DNA of 8,062 nt from Bacteroidota bacterium (GTDB lineage: Bacteria; Bacteroidota; Bacteroidia; Flavobacteriales; Flavobacteriaceae), in assembly GCA_006227965.1 (NCBI GenBank), contig SBFL01000238.1, positions 1-8,062 on the forward strand, written 5' to 3'. The position numbers were made by a program, and so were the translations under genes. Below, one piece after another: positions 1 to 5,580 of the stretch (its first letter is position 1; every line of letters begins with the position of its first letter). The notes beneath the pieces were generated by a model that saw nothing but the letters and a program-made list of their open reading frames with translations, ran no database searches and was not told the DNA's origin.

Positions 1-151
1 TCATGCTCTGAAACTGAGAAAGGTGGAAACCGTTTTGGTGGAAATTCCCGAGGCGAGCCACGGGATTGCCAACCGCCCCAGCAACCTGATCAGCAAGGTA
101 GCCCACACCCTTGCCTGGATGGATAAATACCGGACTTCAACAGACAGGTAA
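1..151 (+). CDS. S9-family serine peptidase (prolyl oligopeptidase type), C-terminal fragment
   Basis: The reading frame is open from the window edge (first full codon at base 2) to a TAA at 149-151, giving 49 residues of a C-terminus. The fragment contains EIPEASHGIANRPSNL followed by a helix ending in LAWMDKYR. This is the usual tail of S9C/acylaminoacyl-type peptidases, where the His of the SHGI motif (residue 20 of the fragment) completes the Ser-Asp-His triad and the final helix packs on the alpha/beta-hydrolase domain. These enzymes cleave short peptides, often in the periplasm of Bacteroidota. The nucleophile Ser, the Asp and the beta-propeller lie outside the window, so subfamily and export cannot be judged. 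The stop codon overlaps the next gene's ATG by one base (TAATG), so the two are probably co-transcribed and translationally coupled. Confidence 0.8.
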   Translation, partial: HALKLRKVETVLVEIPEASHGIANRPSNLISKVAHTLAWMDKYRTSTDR

Positions 152-582
152 TGCTGAAAACCAGACGTCACTGGACACTTAACCTACTGATTGTGCTGGC
201 CGTTTTGGGCAGTATGGGAGTTTTTGTCCTTCATTCCAAGAACTGGACCCGTTTGCGGGAGGATCGCATACTGATCATATCTGGCTTCTATCAGCAGGAA
301 GTGCCTTATAGCGAACTGGACAGTGTTTTATGGAAGGAACGCATCCCCCGGATGGAACGGAACCATGGATTTTCATACTGGGCCAGGGAAAAAGGGGTTT
401 TTGTGGACTCCCTCCATCCCCAAAGACCGGTTTACGTTTTTGTGGACGACCTCAGGCAGCACAAGATCAAGATTCGCTACCGGGATACAATGGTCCTGTT
501 CCTTAACTTTGCGGATTCTCTGGAAACCCAATCCATGTATGAGGTTTTAAAGGATGAATGGGTTCAGAAATCTGCAGAATAA
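151..582 (+). CDS. Small membrane-anchored protein with bacterial PH-like domain
   Basis: This 143-residue protein of unknown role starts at the ATG inside TAATG, where it overlaps the stop of the upstream peptidase gene. A basic N-terminus (KTRRH) and one hydrophobic helix at about residues 10-28 anchor it in the inner membrane. The remainder (about 33-136) is soluble and resembles bacterial PH domains: beta strand ILIISGFY, then VPYSELDSV, a central HGF...KGVF pair of glycine turns (72-84), strands VYVFVDD and KIKIRY, and a closing helix SLETQSMYEVLKDE. The PH-like assignment rests on this strand, turn and helix pattern, not on a diagnostic catalytic motif, and no enzymatic residues are evident. 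In this family the domain usually serves binding or structural roles. Coupling to a peptidase gene hints at an envelope function, which is inference. Confidence 0.75.
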   Translation: MLKTRRHWTLNLLIVLAVLGSMGVFVLHSKNWTRLREDRILIISGFYQQEVPYSELDSVLWKERIPRMERNHGFSYWAREKGVFVDSLHPQRPVYVFVDDLRQHKIKIRYRDTMVLFLNFADSLETQSMYEVLKDEWVQKSAE

Positions 583-635
583 GAATTCCCGGAGAATTTA
601 GGATGTAAATAGGGAGCTTTTTCACCGGAAGAAGG

Positions 636-643
636 TAGATTTG
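636..643 (+). promoter_or_regulatory. Possible -7 element (TAGATTTG) ahead of the DUF2141 gene
   Basis: TAGATTTG is an exact match to the Bacteroidota -7 consensus TAnnTTTG and ends 22 bases before the ATG at 666, which would give a short 5' leader. No TTG or TTTG is present at the expected 17-23 base spacing upstream (the bases near 613-616 read GGAG), so the element is incomplete. It may be a chance match. The rest of the 83-base gap (583-665) shows nothing else I can support. Confidence 0.22.
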
Positions 644-665
644 CCAATTCTTACCATAGAGCAGC

Positions 666-1076
666 ATGCGATTTCATTGGATACTGATATTCTGTATGCC
701 CGTCACCCTGTTTGGGCAGTTCCGCCTTGAAGTGGCAGCCAGGGGGGTGGAAACATCACAAGGATTTATACAGGTGGCACTCTACCAGAAGGAAGATGAC
801 TTCCTTAACTTCGAGCGGGTGTTTCGAAGCGTCAGTGCCCCTGCAGAGGAAGGTGTGACGATGGTTGTCCTTGAGGACCTCCCTGCCGGGGAGTATGCCA
901 TTGCCATCTTCCACGACGAAAACGGCAACCAGGAACTGGACACCAACTGGTTGGGCATGCCCCGGGAACTTCTCGGTTTCTCGAGGGCTCGCATGAAAAC
1001 GTTTGGTCCTCCCGGTTTCAGGGAATGTTCCCTAATCCTGGTGGAGGATATGACAGTGGAAATTTACCTGGAATAG
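666..1076 (+). CDS. Secreted DUF2141 family protein
   Basis: The 136-residue product matches the DUF2141 family, exported proteins of unknown biochemical role that are common in Bacteroidota and Proteobacteria. Residues 1-17 form a signal peptide (hydrophobic core WILIFCMPVTLF, likely cut near FG|Q). The family core follows: a Gly-X-hydrophobic strand (GFIQVALYQ, 33-41), a Leu-Pro-Ala-Gly-Glu-Tyr-Ala turn (72-78), then FHDENGNQELDTNWLGMP (82-99), the family hallmark. That loop has the Asp/Asn spacing of an EF-hand-like calcium site, so metal binding is plausible but unproven. The GF...FGPPGF stretch (104-118) is also typical. Length is normal. A lone Cys sits at residue 121. No Shine-Dalgarno sequence precedes the start. 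The gene runs into the convergent peptidase gene, with only eight bases between the two stop codons and no terminator hairpin. Confidence 0.9.
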   Translation: MRFHWILIFCMPVTLFGQFRLEVAARGVETSQGFIQVALYQKEDDFLNFERVFRSVSAPAEEGVTMVVLEDLPAGEYAIAIFHDENGNQELDTNWLGMPRELLGFSRARMKTFGPPGFRECSLILVEDMTVEIYLE

Positions 1077-1084
1077 CCCAGGGA

Positions 1085-4000
1085 CTATTGCTGTTTTACC
1101 GGTTCAGGTGAAAATCCCGCGGGCCGCTTCCAGCGAACAGGGGCGGCAGGTTCCATCGGCAAATTGAATAGACCGGTTTCCAGCAACCGCAACGCTTCCT
1201 GAACTCCCCTTTCCAGTTGTGGGTCGCGTCCTTTCATGACTTCGGAGGGTTCCTGAATTACCTCTATATCAGGGGCAATGCCTTCTCCTTCCACGGCCCA
1301 TTCCCCGTTGAGGTCAAAAAAGCCTCCCCGGGGGGCCACCATCCGGCCCCCGTCGATGAAGCTGGGCGTGTCCCAGGTACCCACCAGACCTCCCCAGGTG
1401 CGTGTCCCTATTAACGGGCCCAGCTTCTTAGCGCGGAACATGTAGGGCAGAAGATCCCCTCCGGAACCCGCCCTTTCATTGATCAGCATGACCTTAGGAC
1501 CCCAGATGCCCGCCATGGGGGTGGTCCAGGGGCGGTTGCTTTCCGTTTTGCTGTTGAAGAAACCAAAGAGCTCCCGGTCCATAATGTCTATCATGTAATC
1601 TGCGGCAAAGCCTCCACCGTTATTCCGCTCATCCACGACGACCCCTTTTTTATCCTGTTGGGAAAAGTAATAGCGGTTGAAATATTCAAAGCCCCGGCTT
1701 GAGGTGTTGGGGACATATACATAGGCCAGCTGCCCCCCGGAAAGGCTGTCGACCTTCCTTCGGTTCTCTTCAACCCAGTTAAGGGTACGCAGGCCGGACT
1801 CACTTTGAACGGGTTTTACGATTACCTCACGTGAGGTATCCCCCCTCGGAGAGGCACTGACGGTCAGGTAGATTTCCCGCCCGGCGGTTTGCTCCAGCAG
1901 CGCAAAGGGGTTCATCCCCGCCTCGAGGTTTTTGCCGTCGACAGCAAGGAGGTAATCCCCTTCTTTTACCCCAAGGCCGGGCAGGGCCAGAGGGGCATAC
2001 AGGTCGGGATTCCATAGTTCCCCGGAATAGATTTTGGCAATCCGGTACCGGCCGTTGGAGATCTCAAAGTCACACCCAAGCAGGCCTACCGGAACGCGGT
2101 CGAGGTCCGGCTGGTCCCCGCCTGAGACATAGGAATGCCCGATCGCCACTTCACCGCTGAGGATGTCCACCACATAGTTCAGGTCCGTACGGTGCCGCAC
2201 GTGGTCCACCCAGGGGGCATACCAGCTATAAACAGCATCCCAGGGAGCGCCGTGGACGTTGTCCACATAGAGGAAATCCCTCATAAAACGCCACCCTTCC
2301 CTGAAAATCTGATGGTATTCCTCCGTAGGCACCACCCTGATCCGCATGTCTGTCTTTAGCGATTCTGCGTCTGACAGGTCCTTGCTTTTGGTCTTGCCCA
2401 CCTTCCAGGCCGAGCCCTGGCGCACCAGGATCTGGTCTCTGGAATCCGAAATCGCGAAATCCCGGATCCCAGAGGAATATTCACTGGCCTCGAGCTCATC
2501 CAGGGAGTATTTATGAAGGGTAAGTCCCTGCTCATTCGGTACATTTTCGCTTATGAAAACGGTTCCCTCGGGTCCGGCGGTCAAACCGGTATAGTTTCGG
2601 CCTGGCAGGGGCAGGGCAATGATCCGGTTTTGGATTCCGGCCTCATCGAGGTCCACAGTTACCGGCTCCTTGGCGTCCCCGTTCTTTTTTTCATCCGGGA
2701 GGTCCTTTCCGTTTTCTTCCAGACCTTCCTCGTCGCTTTTTGGCAGGGTAGGTGCCTCGCCTTCATCTGAAAGAACCACAGCATAAAGGCTCCTTGAAAA
2801 CGGGATATTAAGGGAGCTCATATCCAGCCATCCCGATTGCAGGGCGTAGTCCGTACTTGCCAGGAAATACAGGTATTTCCCTGAGGCATCCCAGGAAGGG
2901 CTGAGGGCATCTGCCATTCCGTCGGTAATCTGGATGGTCTTGCCGCTTGGCAGGTGGTAGGCAAAAACAGCCTTGAAGTGGCTGTCCAGCTGACGGCTGT
3001 AGGCCACCCATTTGCTGTCTGGTGACCAAACCGGGTGCATCTCCCTGTTGGGGTGTGCATACCGGTCCGAAGCAATTTTTACGGTTTTGCCGTCTGCCAG
3101 GGCAATGATCCAGATATTGTAATGTGTGTCCGTGTAGGCGATGTAATTTTCATCAGGAGACCAGGCCGGCCGGAAAAAAAAGGTAGTTTCAGGCAGTGAA
3201 TAGGTTCGCTGGATATCACCTTTCTGATCTGCGAGAACCAGTTCGTACTCCCCGCTTGAATCCCGGAACCAGGCTATCTTTGTACCCTTCGGGGACCAGG
3301 CCGGATAACGGTCGGCCACCCCGGAGGTCCGGCTCAGGTTCCTCCAGCTTCCCTTATCCACCGGAATGCTGAAGATTTCCCCCCGGTGCTCGAACAGTGC
3401 CCGTTTGCCATTAGGGCTCAGGCGCGGGTTTTGCAGGTCGCCCCCATCTACTTCTTCCCATCGGGGAAGGGCAAAATTCATGTCCCCTTCCACCGTGATG
3501 TTCAACTGCCGGTTGCTGCCTTCAGCGGGGTCCAGCAGGTGCAGGTAGCCTCCCTGTTCATAGATAAGTCCGGAAGGGCCGGCATCCAGGCTTTTAACAT
3601 CAAATTGCTTGTGGAAGGTATGCTGTTTTTCAGATCCGTCGGCCGGATCGTAGGACCAGATATTCGCGGCATAGTCCCTTTCAGAAATATAGAATACCTT
3701 CCCCTGATACCAAACCGGGTCCAGGTGCCGCTCCCCGTCCTTCTGGGGGGTGCGCTCCAATTCCCCGCTTTCCAGGTTGACAATCCAGACAGGCATGGCC
3801 TGGCCCCCGCGGTAATTCCGCCATTCCGGGTCCCAGGAGGTGATTGGCGTATAGGCTATATGGGATCCGTCAGGGGAAACTTCCCCATAGGCCGCCCTCG
3901 GCACGGCAAGCACCTGTGGGAAGCCATCGTCAATCCCCACGGAATAGAGACGGTTGGTCTGAGTGGGGTGCCCCTCCCTTCCTGAACGAAAGACTACTTT

Positions 4001-4345
4001 CCCGTCCGGTGTCCACCCCTGGACCACATCGGCTCCAGGGTGCCATGTGAGCCTTTTGGGCTCTCCACCGGAGGCAGGGATCACAAAGACATCCGTATTC
4101 CCGCCGTACTGACCGGTAAAAGCCACCCAGGCCCCATCCGCGGAAAAATGGGGATAGGCTTCATATCCTTCATTGGAGGTCAGCCGGACTGCCTTTCCTC
4201 CTGAAACAGAAGATTTCCAAAGGTCATTGGCGTAAACAAACACAATTTCCGACCCGGATACCGTGGGCTGGCGAAGCAGCCGTGTTCCCTGGGCATTAAT
4301 AGACATCGTTCCTGTCAACAGGATTGCGAACCAAATATTTTTCAT
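1085..4345 (-). CDS. Exported tricorn-type S41 peptidase (beta-propeller, PDZ, S41 domain)
   Basis: The protein has 1086 residues if started at the ATG ending at 4345. That start is preferred because it gives a clean signal peptide (MKNIWFAILLTGTMSINAQ, residues 1-19); an in-frame start 48 bases upstream would bury it. Residues ~65-495 contain repeated PD40/WD40-like units such as PAWSPKGTKIAW, PAWSPDENYIAY and PVWSPDSKWVAY, forming a propeller. An acidic linker (~525-574) precedes the C-terminal half: tricorn core C1 helices (~675-739), a PDZ domain (~790-833) and the S41 fold (~872-1030). By comparison with Thermoplasma tricorn, the catalytic residues should be His737 (VAIGHSYV), Ser961 (RAGSGGDLLPY) and Glu1019 (WAVEGEGIAPDIEV). 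All three are present, so the enzyme is probably active. Family members degrade oligopeptides; the signal peptide places this one in the periplasm. Residue 962 is Gly where tricorn has Asp966. Confidence 0.95.
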   Translation of the reverse strand: MKNIWFAILLTGTMSINAQGTRLLRQPTVSGSEIVFVYANDLWKSSVSGGKAVRLTSNEGYEAYPHFSADGAWVAFTGQYGGNTDVFVIPASGGEPKRLTWHPGADVVQGWTPDGKVVFRSGREGHPTQTNRLYSVGIDDGFPQVLAVPRAAYGEVSPDGSHIAYTPITSWDPEWRNYRGGQAMPVWIVNLESGELERTPQKDGERHLDPVWYQGKVFYISERDYAANIWSYDPADGSEKQHTFHKQFDVKSLDAGPSGLIYEQGGYLHLLDPAEGSNRQLNITVEGDMNFALPRWEEVDGGDLQNPRLSPNGKRALFEHRGEIFSIPVDKGSWRNLSRTSGVADRYPAWSPKGTKIAWFRDSSGEYELVLADQKGDIQRTYSLPETTFFFRPAWSPDENYIAYTDTHYNIWIIALADGKTVKIASDRYAHPNREMHPVWSPDSKWVAYSRQLDSHFKAVFAYHLPSGKTIQITDGMADALSPSWDASGKYLYFLASTDYALQSGWLDMSSLNIPFSRSLYAVVLSDEGEAPTLPKSDEEGLEENGKDLPDEKKNGDAKEPVTVDLDEAGIQNRIIALPLPGRNYTGLTAGPEGTVFISENVPNEQGLTLHKYSLDELEASEYSSGIRDFAISDSRDQILVRQGSAWKVGKTKSKDLSDAESLKTDMRIRVVPTEEYHQIFREGWRFMRDFLYVDNVHGAPWDAVYSWYAPWVDHVRHRTDLNYVVDILSGEVAIGHSYVSGGDQPDLDRVPVGLLGCDFEISNGRYRIAKIYSGELWNPDLYAPLALPGLGVKEGDYLLAVDGKNLEAGMNPFALLEQTAGREIYLTVSASPRGDTSREVIVKPVQSESGLRTLNWVEENRRKVDSLSGGQLAYVYVPNTSSRGFEYFNRYYFSQQDKKGVVVDERNNGGGFAADYMIDIMDRELFGFFNSKTESNRPWTTPMAGIWGPKVMLINERAGSGGDLLPYMFRAKKLGPLIGTRTWGGLVGTWDTPSFIDGGRMVAPRGGFFDLNGEWAVEGEGIAPDIEVIQEPSEVMKGRDPQLERGVQEALRLLETGLFNLPMEPAAPVRWKRPAGFSPEPVKQQ

Positions 4346-4363
4346 GAATTCAGGTTTGATTTT

Positions 4364-4395
4364 CAAAAGGTAGTTAATAATGATCCCTGCCACAA
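4364..4395 (-). promoter_or_regulatory. Putative Bacteroidota-type promoter of the tricorn-like peptidase gene
   Basis: Read on the minus strand, TTG (4395-4393) is followed after 20 bases by TACCTTTTG (4372-4364). This is the Bacteroidota -33/-7 arrangement (TTG, ~19 bases, TAnnTTTG) with one extra T in the -7 box. Transcription would begin near 4358, about a dozen bases before the preferred ATG at 4345. It would lie downstream of the alternative upstream start codon at 4393, which supports the shorter protein. No ribosome binding site is visible. Confidence 0.4.
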
Positions 4396-4457
4396 GGGCT
4401 GAAAAGGGAATCGGTTGAAGTACAATCCAGGGGACTCAAGGCGGAAACCCCAACATA

Positions 4458-4495
4458 AGGGCAGTATGGGTTACCGCAGTGAAAAACCCTGCCTT
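4458..4495 (-). terminator. Weak, imperfect hairpin after the plug lipoprotein gene
   Basis: Beginning about 20 bases past the lipoprotein stop, an inverted repeat pairs GGGTT (4468-4472) with AACCC (4485-4489) around a 12-base loop. An outer GGCA/TGCC pairing (4460-4463 with 4490-4493) continues the stem across a four-base bulge. There is no run of T after the stem on the minus strand, so this is not a classical intrinsic terminator. It could slow transcription or protect the 3' end. The remaining bases between the two minus-strand genes hold only the promoter-like element described separately. Confidence 0.25.
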
Positions 4496-4513
4496 AAACC
4501 CGGACCGGCATGG

Positions 4514-4918
4514 TCAATTTCCTCTTTTGGTGGTTATTTCTATCACCCCATTGGCCCCCCGGGCCCCGTAAAAGGAAGCGTCTGAACCGGTTAGGGCCCG
4601 GATACTTTTAACATCCACAGGCTGAACAATATTTTCAACGGTCCTGAAAGAGTTTCCAATCACCATTCCATCCACCACATAAAGGGGCAGAGGCGGACGG
4701 CCTCCGGTACTGCTGCTGTTCTTTATAAAAACGGGCACGCCCCCCCTGAGGGTCACCCCCGGTAATTTCTGAATGCGCGTGACCAATGGCAGCACTGCCG
4801 CATTCTTGTCATCCAGGGTTTGCTCCAGGTTTTTATCATCATCCGGAGACGCCGTTTTCGAGCTGCCGCAGGATACAAACAGGAGGCCTATAACCGCAAG
4901 AATCAAGAGCTTTTTCAT
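4514..4918 (-). CDS. Free-standing TonB-receptor plug domain lipoprotein
   Basis: The ATG ending at 4918 is chosen because it yields a typical lipoprotein signal (MKKLLILAVIGLLFVSC) with the lipidated Cys at residue 17, followed by GSSKT. The frame extends 42 codons upstream, but that part lacks signal character. The mature part of this 134-residue protein has an Asp/Lys-rich spacer (~26-39), then a small domain ending in the SusC/RagA plug signature: PLYVVDGMVIG (78-88), VDVKSIRALTGSDASFYGARGA split across 101-122, and NGVIEITTKRGN at the very C-terminus. In full receptors this plug is followed by a ~22-strand outer-membrane barrel. Here the stop comes directly after the plug and no barrel-coding sequence follows. 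Such stand-alone plug lipoproteins occur in Flavobacteriia, but their role is not known to me. It may be an envelope accessory protein. It is divergent from the DUF423 gene. Confidence 0.85.
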   Translation of the reverse strand: MKKLLILAVIGLLFVSCGSSKTASPDDDKNLEQTLDDKNAAVLPLVTRIQKLPGVTLRGGVPVFIKNSSSTGGRPPLPLYVVDGMVIGNSFRTVENIVQPVDVKSIRALTGSDASFYGARGANGVIEITTKRGN

Positions 4919-4934
4919 TTCATCGGAGTTTCCC

Positions 4935-4965
4935 GAAAGATATTCATTAAACGGATGGAAAGCAA
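4935..4965 (-). promoter_or_regulatory. Putative Bacteroidota-type promoter of the plug lipoprotein gene
   Basis: On the minus strand, TTG (4965-4963) is separated by 20 bases from TATCTTTC (4942-4935), seven of eight positions matching TAnnTTTG. The start codon lies about 17 bases further on, implying a short leader, the same geometry as the element in front of the neighbouring peptidase gene. It lies within the 117-base divergent region 4919-5035. On the plus strand of that region only TATATTTA (4978-4985) resembles a -7 box for the DUF423 gene, without a matching TTG. Confidence 0.4.
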
Positions 4966-5035
4966 TAATCTGATCACTATATTTAGGGCTCACTTGCATT
5001 ATAATCAGACGGATAACGCCAATCATTTTCAATAC

Positions 5036-5428
5036 ATGGAACAACTACTTCTCGCCCAGGTTGTGGGTGCTTTGCTGGGGTTTTTGGGAGTCCTGCTCGG
5101 CGCTTTTGGAGCGCATTATCTGAAGCGGAGATTGTCGGAAGACCAGGCACGGTCCTTCGAAACCGGTGTCCGGTACCAGCTCTTCCACGCCATACTCCTG
5201 CTGGTGCTCAGTTTTAACCTCTCCTTTACCAGCCCCCTGGAGGGCTATATGGTCAGTGCATTCCTGTGGGGCACCCTGCTTTTTTCCTTTAGTATCTACG
5301 GGCTTGTGCTCAGTGAGGTCTATGGTCGGAAATGGCGGTTTCTGGGGCCCGTTACCCCTTTGGGAGGGTTATTGCTCCTTGTTGGCTGGGCCTTGCTGGG
5401 GTATTCCTTTGTGGCAAATTTATTCTGA
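5036..5428 (+). CDS. DUF423 family four-helix inner-membrane protein
   Basis: The 130-residue product starts at the ATG at 5036 (MEQLLLAQVVGALLG), which matches the family's normal length and N-terminus. The frame is open further upstream but that part is polar and unrelated. Hydrophobic segments lie at about residues 5-25, 47-63, 70-92 and 103-125. Hallmarks of DUF423 (relatives of E. coli YgdD) are present: GAFGAHYLK (22-30), FETGVRYQLFHA (41-52, with conserved Tyr-Gln and His) and the Gly/Pro-rich GPVTPLGGLLLLVGW near the C-terminus. The biochemical function of the family is unknown; it is an integral inner-membrane protein. The gene stands alone on its strand, divergent from the lipoprotein gene. 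Its TGA directly abuts the stop codon of the opposing Feo operon, with no spacer or terminator. Confidence 0.93.
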   Translation: MEQLLLAQVVGALLGFLGVLLGAFGAHYLKRRLSEDQARSFETGVRYQLFHAILLLVLSFNLSFTSPLEGYMVSAFLWGTLLFSFSIYGLVLSEVYGRKWRFLGPVTPLGGLLLLVGWALLGYSFVANLF

Positions 5429-5578
5429 TCAGTGACAACCGCAGTCCGGATTTCCACAATCTCCACTCTGGGACTTTTTCCCGGATTTCCTTGAACCGGT
5501 AAAGACAAACTTCCGAAGGAGGTATCCCACCGCCAGGGCCAGGGTAAGATACATCAGGATATGTTGCCACCCCCACAT
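5429..5578 (-). CDS. FeoB-associated Cys-rich membrane protein
   Basis: A 49-residue protein begins two bases after the feoB stop codon. The ATG ending at 5578 is chosen because the sequence from there (MWGWQHILMYLTLALAVGYLLRKF) is a complete short membrane helix, whereas the longer in-frame extension would overlap feoB with polar sequence. After the helix (about residues 6-24) comes a basic stretch (RKF...GSRKSGKKS), then the tail DCGNPDCGCH with three cysteines and a final His, a plausible metal-binding cluster. This layout (one helix, basic linker, Cys-rich tail, directly downstream of feoB) is that of the FeoB-associated Cys-rich membrane protein family. The tail probably faces the cytosol by the positive-inside rule. 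A role in handling imported Fe(II) is inferred from position and cysteines, not demonstrated here. Confidence 0.87.
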   Translation of the reverse strand: MWGWQHILMYLTLALAVGYLLRKFVFTGSRKSGKKSQSGDCGNPDCGCH

Positions 5579-5580
5579 TT

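Noticed and set aside
3161..3310. Similar DNA segments around GACCAGGCCGG, looking like direct repeats
   Set aside because: They encode the repeated PAWSP motif of neighbouring beta-propeller blades, so protein repeats explain them.
3386..3985. A 199-residue plus-strand frame opposite the tricorn-like peptidase
   Set aside because: It is antisense to conserved propeller repeats, has no recognisable domain, and no promoter or start context supports it.
4346..4393. Upstream extension of the tricorn-like peptidase to a start at 4393
   Set aside because: It would add 16 residues before a clear signal peptide and overlap the proposed promoter; the start at 4345 fits an exported protein better.
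5000..5005. TATAAT in the divergent region, resembling an E. coli -10 box for the DUF423 gene
   Set aside because: There is no -35 element at a workable distance (the only TTG is directly adjacent), and the primary sigma factor of Bacteroidota recognises a different -7 sequence.
4919..5044. Upstream extension of the plug lipoprotein to a start at 5044
   Set aside because: The longer form would overlap the start of the divergent DUF423 gene and place the lipobox Cys at residue 59, incompatible with a lipoprotein signal.
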